Positions 18,720 to 26,973 are shown, counted from the first letter of the stretch. The stretch is DNA of 32,706 nt from JBBCJM01 sp037190175 (GCA_037190175.1 JBBCJM010000231.1:1-32706); one strand, 5' to 3'. Numbers and translations are program-made. The notes: generated by a model from the letters alone, not told the origin.

Positions 18720-19664
18720 TCAGTGGCCGGCGAGGAACCCCTCCGGCGCGCGGGCCAGCAGATCCTCGGCCAATGCCGCGCCCAGCGCCGCGCCGTCCTG
18801 CGCCGGGCCCCGGCGTTCCCCGGCGATGGCCTCGGACCCGTCGGGCCGCAGGATCTCGCCCCGCAGCCACAGGCCATCTCCCTCCAGCACCGCCAGCCCG
18901 GCGATGGGGGTCTGGCAGGAGCCGTCGAGCCGGGCCAGGAACGCCCGTTCCGCCGCCAGCCGCAGCCCGGTGTCGCGGTCGTGGATGGGGGCCAGCAGCG
19001 CGGCCACCCGGGCGTCCCCGGCCCGCCGCTCCACCCCGATCGCGCCCTGCGCCACGGCGGGCAGCATCTCCTCGGGCTCGATGGCCGAGCGGGCGACATG
19101 GGCCATCCCCAGCCGGGTGAGCCCGGCCATGGCGAGGAAGGTGGCCATCGCCACCCCCTCCTCCAGCTTGCGCAGCCGGGTCTGCACGTTGCCGCGGAAC
19201 TCGACGATCCGCAGGTCGGGCCGGCGCAGCCGCACCTGCGCCTGCCGGCGCAGCGAGGAGGTGCCGATCACCGCCCCCGCCGGCAGATCCGCCAGCCGCG
19301 CCGCCGCCGGCGAGACGAAGCCGTCGCGGGGATCGGCGCGCGGCAGCAGGCAGTCGATGACCAGCCCCGGCGGTTGCAGGGTCGGCATGTCCTTCATCGA
19401 ATGCACCGCGATGTCGATGCCGCCGTCCAGCAGCGCCTCCTCGATCTCGCGGGTGAAGAGCCCCTTGCCCCCGGCCTCGCGCAGGGAGCGGTCCTGGATC
19501 GTGTCGCCGGTGACCTTGATCTCCACCGTCTGGAACGCCGCCTCGGGCAGGCCGTGCGCCGCCATCAGAGAGCGGCGCACCTCATGCGCCTGCCACAGCG
19601 CCAGCACCGAGCCGCGGGTGCCGATGCGCAGGGGACGGGCGGGGGAGGGCAGGTCGGGGCTCAT
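18720..19664 (-). CDS. hemC: hydroxymethylbilane synthase (porphobilinogen deaminase)
   Basis: Haem-pathway enzyme that condenses four porphobilinogens to hydroxymethylbilane on a covalent dipyrromethane cofactor. The 314-residue protein has all landmarks: RIGTRGSVLALWQA (13-26), KVTGDTI, GGKGLFTREIEEALL (65-79), VHSMKDMPT with the catalytic Asp92, RADPRDGFVS, GTSSLRRQAQ (134-143), FRGNVQTRLRKL and the cofactor-anchoring Cys250 in LDGSCQTPIAG. ATG 19664 gives the normal N-terminus; an in-frame start at 19700 adds twelve residues without support. hemE lies about 7 kb away on the same strand rather than next to it. Confidence 0.96.
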   Translation of the reverse strand: MSPDLPSPARPLRIGTRGSVLALWQAHEVRRSLMAAHGLPEAAFQTVEIKVTGDTIQDRSLREAGGKGLFTREIEEALLDGGIDIAVHSMKDMPTLQPPGLVIDCLLPRADPRDGFVSPAAARLADLPAGAVIGTSSLRRQAQVRLRRPDLRIVEFRGNVQTRLRKLEEGVAMATFLAMAGLTRLGMAHVARSAIEPEEMLPAVAQGAIGVERRAGDARVAALLAPIHDRDTGLRLAAERAFLARLDGSCQTPIAGLAVLEGDGLWLRGEILRPDGSEAIAGERRGPAQDGAALGAALAEDLLARAPEGFLAGH

Positions 19665-19709
19665 GCCGGCAGGCTTAGCCGCAGGGGCGTGCGGTTTCAA
19701 CCTGCCGAC

Positions 19710-20399
19710 TCAGCGCACCTTGAGCCGCGCCACCACCGCCTGCCAGCCGCCGGGCGCCACCACGAAGGAGGTCAGGAACCCCGCGGCGAAGCCGGCGATC
19801 TCGGCCACCCAGCCGTAACCGCCGCCGAACAGCAGCCCGAAGACCAGCTGGAACAGCAAGAGCATCCCGATCAGCACGAAGGCGCGGGCGCGGTTGGCCC
19901 CCACCCGGCCCAGGTTCACCCAGAGGATGAAGGTGAAGGCCCCGATCAACCCGTAGACCGCGGGATAGCCGCCCACCAGCCAGCCCTGCGCGATGGGCAG
20001 CGCCTGCCAGGCCAGCGCGCCCGCCAGGGTGCCGGCCAGCACCACCGCCAGCACCGCCCACCAGCGGAACACCTCGCCCACGAACTTGCCCAGCGCCAGC
20101 AGGAAGGCCGCCACGAAGACCGCGGGCAGGGTGCCGGGCTGCACCAGCACATAGGTCACGAACCGCATGGCATAGTCGGGCGTCCAGACCCCGGCCTCCC
20201 ACATCGCCTGCAGAAGCCCCGGCGGCAGGCCGAAGCGTTGCGCCGCCTCCTGCCGCCAGCCGATGGCGCCGGGGTCGTTCAGCAGCCCCGACCCCCCCGC
20301 CGCCAGCACCAGTTCCATCGCGATCACCGGCAGCGCCAGCAGCCAGACCACCGGCGGCAGCGGGTTCAGCGGCGACGGGCGCTCTTCCATCTCGTCCAT
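19710..20399 (-). CDS. rhomboid-like membrane protein lacking the catalytic Ser and His
   Basis: Six-helix inner-membrane protein of 229 residues with rhomboid-like order: a hydrophobic helix near 16-33, the region AMRFVTYVLVQPGTLPAVFVAAFLLALGK, then VGGYPAVYGLIGAFTFILW (142-160) and WVAEIAGFAAGFLTSFVV (197-214). In active rhomboids the two signature sites read GxSGAVYGLIGA and AHxGGxxxG; here they read GGYPAVYG and AEIAGF, so the nucleophile Ser and the catalytic His (Glu200 here) are missing. It is probably a pseudo-protease. Start ATG 20399 has GGAG six bases upstream; ATG 20390 is the alternative. It diverges from trpS. Confidence 0.78.
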   Translation of the reverse strand: MDEMEERPSPLNPLPPVVWLLALPVIAMELVLAAGGSGLLNDPGAIGWRQEAAQRFGLPPGLLQAMWEAGVWTPDYAMRFVTYVLVQPGTLPAVFVAAFLLALGKFVGEVFRWWAVLAVVLAGTLAGALAWQALPIAQGWLVGGYPAVYGLIGAFTFILWVNLGRVGANRARAFVLIGMLLLFQLVFGLLFGGGYGWVAEIAGFAAGFLTSFVVAPGGWQAVVARLKVR

Positions 20400-20428
20400 G
20401 CGGGTCTCCGGGCAGGGGGTAGGGCGCA

Positions 20429-20455
20429 TTGACGCCCCCGGGGTGCAGCGATAAG
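20429..20455 (+). promoter_or_regulatory. weak candidate trpS promoter
   Basis: TTGACG (20429-20434, five of six of the -35 consensus) is followed by GATAAG (20450-20455) after 15 bases, 35 bases before the trpS ATG. The spacing is short, so this is tentative. Confidence 0.25.
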
Positions 20456-20490
20456 CCGTCGCGGTCGCAATTTCCAGTCGGAGCCCCGCC

Positions 20491-21534
20491 ATGGCCGATC
20501 CGGTCCAGACGCCGCAGGCTTTCACCACCCGCATCTTCTCGGGCATCCAGCCCTCGGGCGGGCTGACGCTCGGCAACTATCTCGGCGCGCTGAAGCGGTT
20601 CGCGGAAAAGCAGGACGAGGGGATCGAGACGGTCTATTGCCTGGTGGACCTGCACGCGATCACCGTCTGGCAGGACCCCGACAAGCTGCGCCACGCCACG
20701 CGCGAGGCCGCGGCGGCCTTCATCGCCGCGGGGGTGGACCCGGAGCGGTCGATCCTCTTCAACCAGAGCCAGGTCTCGACCCATGCCGAACTGGCGTGGA
20801 TATTCAACTGCGTGGCGCGGATCGGCTGGATGTTCCGCATGACCCAGTTCAAGGACAAGGCGGGGAAGAATTCCGAAAACTCCTCGCTGGGGCTCCTGGC
20901 CTACCCTTCCCTGATGGCGGCCGACATCTTGGCCTACAAGGCCACCCATGTGCCGGTGGGCGAGGACCAGAAGCAGCATCTGGAGCTGACCCGCGACATC
21001 GCCATCAAGTTCAACAACGACTACGGGGTGAACTTCTTCCCGGTCACCGAGCCGCTGATCGAGGGGGCGGCGACGCGGGTGATGAGTCTGCGCGACGGGA
21101 CGAAGAAGATGTCGAAGTCCGACCCCTCGGACCAGAGCCGCATCAACCTGACCGATGATGCCCAGACCATCGCCGCCAAGATCCGCAAGGCCCGCACCGA
21201 CCCGGAGCCCTTGCCGGAGACCATGGAGGGGCTGAAGGACCGGCCCGAGGCGCGCAATCTGGTCAACATCTATGCTGCCTTGGCGGGGACCACCCCGGCT
21301 GCGGTGGTGGCCGAGTTCGCAGGTGCGCAGTTCGGCACCTTCAAGCCGAGGCTCGCGGATCTGGCGGTGGAGCGGCTGGCGCCGATCACCACCGAGATGA
21401 ACCGGCTGATGGCCGACCCGGCGGAGATCGACCGCATCCTCGCCCGCGGCGCCGACCGGGCCGAGGCGATCTCGCGCCCGATCCTGGAACAGGTCTATGA
21501 CATCGTGGGCATGATCCGCTCGCGGCGCAGGTGA
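20491..21534 (+). CDS. trpS: tryptophan--tRNA ligase
   Basis: Class I aminoacyl-tRNA synthetase that charges tRNA-Trp. The 347-residue length is typical of the bacterial type. The HIGH-equivalent lies in SGIQPSGGLTLGNYLGALK (17-35) and the KMSKS loop at 206-210 (GTKKMSKSDPSD). Also visible are the active-site strands YCLVDLHAIT, NQSQVSTHAELAWI, YPSLMAADILAYKATHVPVGEDQKQHLEL. ATG 20491 is preceded by GGAG at 20480-20483. The stop overlaps the GTG start of the next gene by 4 bases, forming an operon with two envelope proteins. Confidence 0.97.
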   Translation: MADPVQTPQAFTTRIFSGIQPSGGLTLGNYLGALKRFAEKQDEGIETVYCLVDLHAITVWQDPDKLRHATREAAAAFIAAGVDPERSILFNQSQVSTHAELAWIFNCVARIGWMFRMTQFKDKAGKNSENSSLGLLAYPSLMAADILAYKATHVPVGEDQKQHLELTRDIAIKFNNDYGVNFFPVTEPLIEGAATRVMSLRDGTKKMSKSDPSDQSRINLTDDAQTIAAKIRKARTDPEPLPETMEGLKDRPEARNLVNIYAALAGTTPAAVVAEFAGAQFGTFKPRLADLAVERLAPITTEMNRLMADPAEIDRILARGADRAEAISRPILEQVYDIVGMIRSRRR

Positions 21535-22604
21535 GGCGGGCGGCGGCCCTTGTCGCAGGGCTGGTCGGCCTGCTGTGGCGGGCCGGGCTTCTGGCGGGGT
21601 CGCTGGCGCTGGTCTGGCAGGGCTGGGCGACATTCGCCCGCGACCCGGCGCTGACGATCCTGCGGGTGGCCTCGGCGGAGGAGATCGTGGCGGCCACCGG
21701 CCGCGCCATGGCATCTGCGGCGACGCCGGAGCGGCTGGAGGCGCTGCTGGCCGCCCGGCTGGCCGAGGAGCCGCGCAACTGGGTGGCGCTGGAGGCTCTG
21801 GCGGAGGTGTTCGCGGAGCGCGGGGTGGTGCTGCCCGACAGCTATCAAGCGGCGTGGGACGAGGACAACGGCCTGCTGGCCCGCGCCGGGGCCTGCGGCG
21901 CCTGCGCCATCGACATCGCGCAATGCAGCATGACCAACGTGCTGGTCTGCAAGGGGCCGATCCTGCTGACCCCGGTCGAGGACGTGCTGGGGCTGGGCCG
22001 CGCCGCCACGGCGGCCCTGGGGGAGGGCGAGGTGGACGAGCTGGACCTCGCGCTCTCGGTCGCCGGGCTGGCGGCCACCGGGGCGGTGGTGGTCAGCGGC
22101 GGATCCTCGGCCAGCGTCAAGGCCGGCACCGCGGCGATCAAGGCGGCGCGGGGGATGGGACGGCTCTCGGCGCGGCTGACCGACGAGATCGTGGCGGCCT
22201 TCCGCGCCTCGGTCGATCTGGCGGCGCTGCGCGGCGTGCGCAGCATGGCCGACCTGCGCGCGGCGGTGCGGGGCGAGGCGCTGGCCCCGGTGGCGCGGCT
22301 GGCCGCCGACGTGGGGCGGATCGGCGAGGCGGCGGGGGTTTCCGGCACGCTGCACCTGATCCGGCTGGCCGACAGCGGGGCCGAGGCGCGACAACTGGCC
22401 GACGCCGCCACGGCGCTGGGGCCGCGGGTGGTGGGGCGGGCCGAGGTGCTGGGCAAGGGCCGGCTGTTCCGTGCCACGGTGCGGGTGGGAAATGCCGGGC
22501 TGCAACTGGCCGCGGGGATCGCCGGGGCGCTGATCGCGCTGGCCGGCGCGCTGGGGCAGGCGCTGGCGGGGGTTGCCTTGCGGGGCCTGCGGCGAAGGCG
22601 GTGA
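21531..22604 (+). CDS. uncharacterised membrane protein with a four-Cys segment
   Basis: A 357-residue protein not recognised as a known family. An N-terminal hydrophobic segment (about 5-36) is an uncleaved anchor, and hydrophobic stretches at about 172-190 (LALSVAGLAATGAVVVSGG) and 329-350 suggest further membrane contact. The section between them holds four cysteines, Cys122, Cys125, Cys132 and Cys140 (CxxC-N6-C-N7-C), all on what is probably the periplasmic side, where they could form disulfides or bind metal. Start GTG 21531 overlaps the trpS stop (GTGA). Translation is coupled to both neighbours. Function unknown. Confidence 0.8.
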   Translation: MRRAAALVAGLVGLLWRAGLLAGSLALVWQGWATFARDPALTILRVASAEEIVAATGRAMASAATPERLEALLAARLAEEPRNWVALEALAEVFAERGVVLPDSYQAAWDEDNGLLARAGACGACAIDIAQCSMTNVLVCKGPILLTPVEDVLGLGRAATAALGEGEVDELDLALSVAGLAATGAVVVSGGSSASVKAGTAAIKAARGMGRLSARLTDEIVAAFRASVDLAALRGVRSMADLRAAVRGEALAPVARLAADVGRIGEAAGVSGTLHLIRLADSGAEARQLADAATALGPRVVGRAEVLGKGRLFRATVRVGNAGLQLAAGIAGALIALAGALGQALAGVALRGLRRRR

Positions 22605-22639
22605 TGGACAGGGCGCGGGCGCAAGGGCAGTCTGCGGCC

Positions 22640-23224
22640 ATGCGGTTCCTCCTCGCCCTCCTGCTCCTCCTCCCCTTTCCGGCCGCGGCCGACCCTTCAG
22701 CTGTGATCGCGGCGGCGCGGGGGCAGGTGGGGGTGACGGTGGTCTACGACCCGGCCTATGCCAGCCTCGCCTTCCCCGGCGGCGACATCGACCGTTCGCG
22801 CGGGGTCTGCACCGACGTGCTGATCCGGGCCTTGCGGGATGCGCTGGGGGTGGATCTGCAACTGGCGGTCAACCGCGACATGAAGGCCGAATTCGCGGCC
22901 TATCCCCGCACCTGGGGCCTGACCCGCCCCGACCGCAACATCGACCACCGGCGGGTCGGCAACCTCGCCACCCTCTTGCGCCGCGCGGGGGCGGCGGTGG
23001 AGGGCGCGCCGCAGCCGGGCGACATCCTGACCGTCACCCTGCCGGGCAACCTGCCGCACCTGATGATCGTCTCAGACCGCGCCGGACCTTCGGGCCGGCC
23101 CTTGGTGATCCACAACGTGGGAGCGGGGACGCGGGAGGAGGACCGGATCGCCGACTGGCCCCTGACCGGCCATTTCCGCCTGACCCCGCAGGTGCTGGAA
23201 CGGCTGGCCGCGCTGGGGCGCTGA
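22640..23224 (+). CDS. DUF1287 secreted protein, possible NlpC/P60-like fold
   Basis: Periplasmic protein of 194 residues with a signal peptide (MRFLLALLLLLPFPAAA, cleavage after AAA at about 17). The body matches DUF1287: ARGQVGVTVVYDPAYASLAFPGGDI, then GVCTDVLIRALRDALGVDLQ, NIDHRRVGNLATLLRR, QPGDILTV, NLPHLMIVSD and LVIHNVGAGTREED. Cys57, His140 and His158 are laid out like a Cys-His-His catalytic set of NlpC/P60 peptidoglycan hydrolases; this is inference from spacing, not a proven activity. I chose ATG 22640 because it gives a compact signal peptide; ATG 22604, overlapping the previous stop, would add 12 residues. Confidence 0.85.
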   Translation: MRFLLALLLLLPFPAAADPSAVIAAARGQVGVTVVYDPAYASLAFPGGDIDRSRGVCTDVLIRALRDALGVDLQLAVNRDMKAEFAAYPRTWGLTRPDRNIDHRRVGNLATLLRRAGAAVEGAPQPGDILTVTLPGNLPHLMIVSDRAGPSGRPLVIHNVGAGTREEDRIADWPLTGHFRLTPQVLERLAALGR

Positions 23225-23239
23225 GGCGGAATTCGCGCC

Positions 23240-24127
23240 CTACTGCGCCACGTCCTTGTGGATGATCACGTCGGCCTGCGGATAGGCGTCCAGGATCGCC
23301 CGGCGCAGCGCGGCGCCGATGTCATGGGCCTGCCGCAGCGGCAGCTCGCCGTCCAGCTCGATATGCAGGTGCACGAAGACCTTGCTGCCGGCGGTGCGGG
23401 TCTTGAGGTCGTGGAACCCCCGCACCCCCGGCCAGCCCCGCGCGATGGCCGCGATCCCCTCCACCACCGCCGGATCGGCGGCGCGATCCATCAGCGCGTC
23501 CCAGGCGCCCTTGCCGATCTTCGCCGCGCCCGCCGCCAGCACCGCCGCCGCGGCCAGCGCCACGATGGCGTCGATCGCCCAGAGCCCGAACTGCGCCGAG
23601 GCCCAGAGCGAGACTATGGCCCCGATATTGGGCAGGAGGTCGCCGAGGTAGTGCAGCCGGTCCGCCGCCACCACCCTGTTGCCGGTGCGGGCCGCCACCC
23701 GGCCCTGCCAGATCACCAGCCCCAGCGTCAGCGCCACCGACAGGCCCATGGCGATCATCCCCCGCCCCTCGGAGGCCAGCACCGCGGGTTCGCGCGCGAT
23801 CAGCCGGGCGACCGCCAGCCAGCCGATCACCCCGGCCGAGACCATGACCAGCACCGCCTGGCCCAGCGCCGCCAGATCCTCGGCCGAGCTATGGCCGAAG
23901 GCATGGTCCTCGTCCGCGGGCTTGGCGGCATAGAGGATCGCGGCCATGGCGGCCAGCGAGACCATCAGGTCCAGCGCGCTGTCGGCCAGCGAGGCCGCCA
24001 CCGAAAGGGCCCCGGTCGCCCCCAGCGCCCAGAGCTTCAGCCCCACCAGCAGGCTCGCCACCGTGACCGAGGCGATCCCGGCCGAGAGGTTCAGCCGCAA
24101 CCGGCGGCGGGGATCGTCGGCGGTCAT
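23240..24127 (-). CDS. cation diffusion facilitator (FieF/YiiP-like)
   Basis: Inner-membrane proton/divalent-cation antiporter of 295 residues, likely exporting zinc, iron or manganese. Six helices; the transport site is visible as Asp49 and Asp53 (SLADSALDLM) in helix 2 and His159 and Asp163 (ADRLHYLGDLLPN) in helix 5, the DDHD set of zinc/iron-type members. The DEDHAFGH motif follows helix 2. The C-terminal cytoplasmic domain has GFHDLKTRTAGSKVFVHLHIELDG and AHDIGAALRRAI. ATG 24127 was chosen; an upstream ATG at 24163 adds 12 residues and enters the repeat region. It is convergent with the DUF1287 gene, 15 bases apart. Confidence 0.92.
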   Translation of the reverse strand: MTADDPRRRLRLNLSAGIASVTVASLLVGLKLWALGATGALSVAASLADSALDLMVSLAAMAAILYAAKPADEDHAFGHSSAEDLAALGQAVLVMVSAGVIGWLAVARLIAREPAVLASEGRGMIAMGLSVALTLGLVIWQGRVAARTGNRVVAADRLHYLGDLLPNIGAIVSLWASAQFGLWAIDAIVALAAAAVLAAGAAKIGKGAWDALMDRAADPAVVEGIAAIARGWPGVRGFHDLKTRTAGSKVFVHLHIELDGELPLRQAHDIGAALRRAILDAYPQADVIIHKDVAQ

Positions 24128-24145
24128 CTCGGGCACCAGGGGCTG

Positions 24146-24333
24146 GGCACCCCCCTCCCCCATCTCCTCCCCACCAGGGGGAGGGGAGGCACGCTGCCGG
24201 CACCCGGCGGGACGGGTCGCCGAGGGGCGCCTACCGGCGGGGGGCAGGTACCGATTGCAGCGGGGCGCAACTCCACGGCCGAGGCACCTCCCTCCCCCCT
24301 CGTGGGGGAGGGATGGGGTGGGGGGGCCGTGCC
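24146..24333. repeat. inverted pair of C/G-rich palindromic repeats, gene-free stretch
   Basis: The 316-base space 24128-24443 has no gene I can support. Copy A (24146-24193) has perfect arms CCCCTCCCCC (24152-24161) and GGGGGAGGGG (24177-24186). Copy B (24283-24333) has arms CCCTCCCCC (24290-24298) and GGGGGAGGG (24304-24312). The reverse complement of B aligns with A from a shared GGCAC edge to the opposite end, so the two are inverted copies about 90 bases apart. Similar purine/pyrimidine-rich hairpins are common dispersed repeats in alphaproteobacteria. Confidence 0.75.
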
Positions 24334-24443
24334 AGCGAACGCCCGCGCCTGCACCGCGCCGAAAAGCGCCGGATCGGCGGGGCCGGGTTCGCGGAGGGTG
24401 CAGTCGTGATTCACGCGGGGGCTCCCGGCGGGGGAACGCCAGC

Positions 24444-25043
24444 CTAGTCCACGATCTCGCCGGCTTCCACGCCCCAGATCGAGTGCTTGTGCACCCAGCC
24501 GCGCATCCCCTCGGTGGAAACCCGGCACCAGTCGGGGCCGCATTCCAGCAGCCGCGCGACCACCCCGGCCTCGGCCTGCATCACCACCGGGGCGCTCTCC
24601 TGCGGGGCGCTGCGGAATTCGGCCATGTCCTCGGTCACCAGCACCGAGCGGGTGCCGGACAAGAGCGCATAGTGCACCCAGCCGCCCGCGCCCTCGGCAT
24701 CCTCGACCCGGCGCCAGTTCTCGTGCTCGGCGGTCACCTTCAGCGGCATTCCGGCGCGGGTGAACACCCAGTCCACCCGGTGGGTCAGGCTGGGGCCGCG
24801 CCGGGCGTTGCCCTCGCCGGTCTTCAAGGTCACGAAGCGCGGCAGCGGCAGGTTGGTCACCGCCCCGCGCGCGGGGTCGCGTTGCGCGGGGGGCGCGGCC
24901 TCGGGAAGCTCGACCGCGACCGCGGCCGGCGCGGCCACCGTGGGGGCGATGGCGGAAAGCCCGCCCTCCTCCTGCGCCCGGGCGCCGCTTGCCGCGATGA
25001 AGGCCACGGCGGCGAGGATCGCCATCCTGCCCTGCTGTCTCAT
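24444..25043 (-). CDS. secreted protein with two SH3-like domains
   Basis: Exported protein of 199 residues: a signal peptide (MAILAAVAFIAASGARA, after MRQQGR), an Ala/Pro-rich linker to about residue 60, then two bacterial SH3 (SH3_4, former DUF1058) modules. The first reads LPRFVTLKTGEGNARRGPS then WVFTRAGMPLKVTAEHENWRRV and GAGGWVHYALLSGTRS; the second TEDMAEFRSAPQESAPVV, ECGPDWCRVSTEGMRGWVHKHSIWGV. Such domains usually bind peptidoglycan. ATG 25043 was chosen; ATG 25025 is possible. Divergent from the dehydrogenase gene. The specific role is unknown. Confidence 0.85.
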   Translation of the reverse strand: MRQQGRMAILAAVAFIAASGARAQEEGGLSAIAPTVAAPAAVAVELPEAAPPAQRDPARGAVTNLPLPRFVTLKTGEGNARRGPSLTHRVDWVFTRAGMPLKVTAEHENWRRVEDAEGAGGWVHYALLSGTRSVLVTEDMAEFRSAPQESAPVVMQAEAGVVARLLECGPDWCRVSTEGMRGWVHKHSIWGVEAGEIVD

Positions 25044-25165
25044 CCTGCCCGTCCCCGGCCCGCCTGGGGGCCGCCTGCCCGATTGCTGCGGGGCTTGTGC
25101 CGCGCCCCGCTTGGCCCCAACATGCCAGTCCGAACAAGGCATGGGAAGGCCCCGGGGGAGATCAT

Positions 25166-26152
25166 ATGGCCGACAAGCGCCTGAGTGTTGTCGTGACGCG
25201 ACGCCTGCCGGCGCCGGTGGAGACCCGGCTGAAGGAACTCTTCGACGTGGACCTGCGCGACCCCGACGGGCCGATGACGCGCGAGGAACTGGCCGAGGCG
25301 GTGGGCCGCGCCGACGTGCTGGTGCCCACGATCACCGACCAGATCGACGCGGGCCTGCTGGCGCAGGCGGGCGAAAGGCTGCGGCTGATCGCCAGCTATG
25401 GCGCGGGGGTGGACCATATCGACGTGGAAAGCGCCCGGCGGCGGGGGATCCTGGTCTCGAACACCCCCGGCGCGGTGACCGACGACACCGCCGACATGGT
25501 GATCGCGCTGATCCTGGCGGTGACCCGTCGCATCCCCGAGGGGCTGGCGCAGATGCAGGCCGGCAACTGGACGGGGTGGGAGCCCTTGGCGCATCTGGGC
25601 GGGCGGATCGGCGGCAAAAGGCTGGGCATCCTCGGGATGGGCCGGATCGGGCAGGCGGTGGCGCGGCGCGCCCGCGCCTTCGGGATGCAGGTGCACTACC
25701 ACAACCGCCGCCGGCTGCGGCCCGAGGTGGAGGCCGAACTGGAAGCCACCTGGTGGGACAGCCTGGACCAGATGCTGGCGCGGATGGACGTGATCAGCAT
25801 CAACTGCCCGCATACGCCGGCCACCTATCACCTGCTGAACGCGCGGCGGCTGAAGCTGCTGAAGCCCACCGCGGTGATCGTGAACACCTCGCGCGGCGAG
25901 GTGATCGACGAGAACGCGCTGGTCCGCGGGCTGGAGGCGGGCGAGATCGCCGGCGCGGGGCTCGACGTCTTCTCCCGCGGGGCCGAGGTGAACCCGCGGC
26001 TGCGAGAACTGCCGAACGTGGTGCTGCTGCCGCACATGGGCTCGGCCACGGTGGAGGGGCGGGTGGAGATGGGCGAGAAGGTGATCCTGAACATCAAGAC
26101 CTTCGCCGACGGCCACCGCCCGCCGGATCTGGTGGTGCCGGGGGTGTTGTGA
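25166..26152 (+). CDS. D-isomer-specific 2-hydroxyacid dehydrogenase
   Basis: NAD(P)-dependent enzyme of 328 residues that probably reduces glyoxylate, hydroxypyruvate or another 2-keto acid. The substrate half has ASYGAGVDHIDVESARRRGILVSNTPG, the Rossmann half GILGMGRIGQAVARRA (GMGRIG at 157-162), NCPHTPATYHLLN, TSRGEVIDENAL with catalytic Arg243, and LPHMGSAT with His290. The triad Glu, normally 29 residues after the Arg in D-V-F-x-x-E-P, is Gly272 here (D-V-F-S-R-G-A-E), with a Glu two residues later. ATG 25166 is preceded by GGGGGAGA. The stop overlaps the next start by one base (TGATG), so the two oxidoreductases are co-translated. Confidence 0.91.
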   Translation: MADKRLSVVVTRRLPAPVETRLKELFDVDLRDPDGPMTREELAEAVGRADVLVPTITDQIDAGLLAQAGERLRLIASYGAGVDHIDVESARRRGILVSNTPGAVTDDTADMVIALILAVTRRIPEGLAQMQAGNWTGWEPLAHLGGRIGGKRLGILGMGRIGQAVARRARAFGMQVHYHNRRRLRPEVEAELEATWWDSLDQMLARMDVISINCPHTPATYHLLNARRLKLLKPTAVIVNTSRGEVIDENALVRGLEAGEIAGAGLDVFSRGAEVNPRLRELPNVVLLPHMGSATVEGRVEMGEKVILNIKTFADGHRPPDLVVPGVL

Positions 26153-26964
26153 TGACCATGATCGCGCTGTCCGACGGCCGCGCCATCCCCGCCCTGGGCT
26201 TCGGCCTGTGGCAGGTGGCCGAGGCCGCGCGGGTGACCGAGACGGCGCTGGGCCTTGGCTACCGGCTGGTGGACGGGGCGGCGATCTATGGCAACGAGGC
26301 GGGGCTGGGGCAGGGGCTGCGCGCCTCCGGCGTGCCGCGCGAGCAGGTCTTCGTCACCACCAAGGTCTGGAACGACCGCCACGGGTTCGACGCGGCACGG
26401 GCGGCGGTGGGCGAGAGCCTGGACCGCCTGCGGCTGGACCGGGTGGATCTGGTGCTGATCCACTGGCCCTGCGCGGCGCGGGGCCTCTACGTCGACACCT
26501 GGCGGGCGCTGATCGCGCTGCGCGAGGAGGGGGCGGTCGGCTCCATCGGCGTGTCGAACTTCGACGCCGCGCAGATCGCCCGGCTGGTGGAGGAAACCGG
26601 GGTGGCCCCGGTGCTGAACCAGGTGGAACTGCACCCGCGGATGCAGCAGGCCGGCCTGCGCGCGGCACTGCAGGAGCGCGGGGTCGTGGTGCAGAGCTGG
26701 ACGCCCTTGGGCCGCGGCCGAAGCTTCGCCGACCCGGTGGTGCAGGGCATCGCCGCGGCGCGGGGGATCACCCCGGCGCAGGCGATCCTGCGCTGGCACC
26801 TCGATCTCGGCCTCTCGGTCATCCCCCGCTCCACCCGGCCCGAGGGGCTGGCCGAGAACCTCGCGGCGCTGGAGGCCCCGCCGCTGACGGCGCAGGAACT
26901 GGCCGCCATGGAAGGGCTGGAGGCCGGCGAGCGGACGGGGCCGGACCCGGCGACCTTCTGCTGA
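26152..26964 (+). CDS. aldo/keto reductase (AKR)
   Basis: NADPH-dependent carbonyl reductase of 270 residues with a TIM-barrel fold. The catalytic tetrad is complete: Asp41 and Tyr46 (VDGAAIYGNEA), Lys71 (TTKVWN) and His104 (LIHWPC). The nucleotide-site region SVIPRSTRPEGLAEN is present near the C-terminus, as in AKR families of the 2,5-diketo-gluconate reductase kind. The coupled start with the dehydrogenase suggests a shared carbonyl or hydroxy acid substrate, but neither can be named. The stop is 9 bases from the convergent hemE stop. Confidence 0.93.
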   Translation: MTMIALSDGRAIPALGFGLWQVAEAARVTETALGLGYRLVDGAAIYGNEAGLGQGLRASGVPREQVFVTTKVWNDRHGFDAARAAVGESLDRLRLDRVDLVLIHWPCAARGLYVDTWRALIALREEGAVGSIGVSNFDAAQIARLVEETGVAPVLNQVELHPRMQQAGLRAALQERGVVVQSWTPLGRGRSFADPVVQGIAAARGITPAQAILRWHLDLGLSVIPRSTRPEGLAENLAALEAPPLTAQELAAMEGLEAGERTGPDPATFC

Positions 26965-26973
26965 GGCCGGGCT

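Noticed and set aside
24146..24333. CRISPR array or insertion sequence
   Set aside because: Only two inverted copies, no regular spacers, no transposase and no target duplication found.
24124..25137. Minus-strand frame joining the C/G-rich repeats to the SH3-protein gene
   Set aside because: It is a shifted reading of the SH3 gene and then enters the repeats; no signal or domain.
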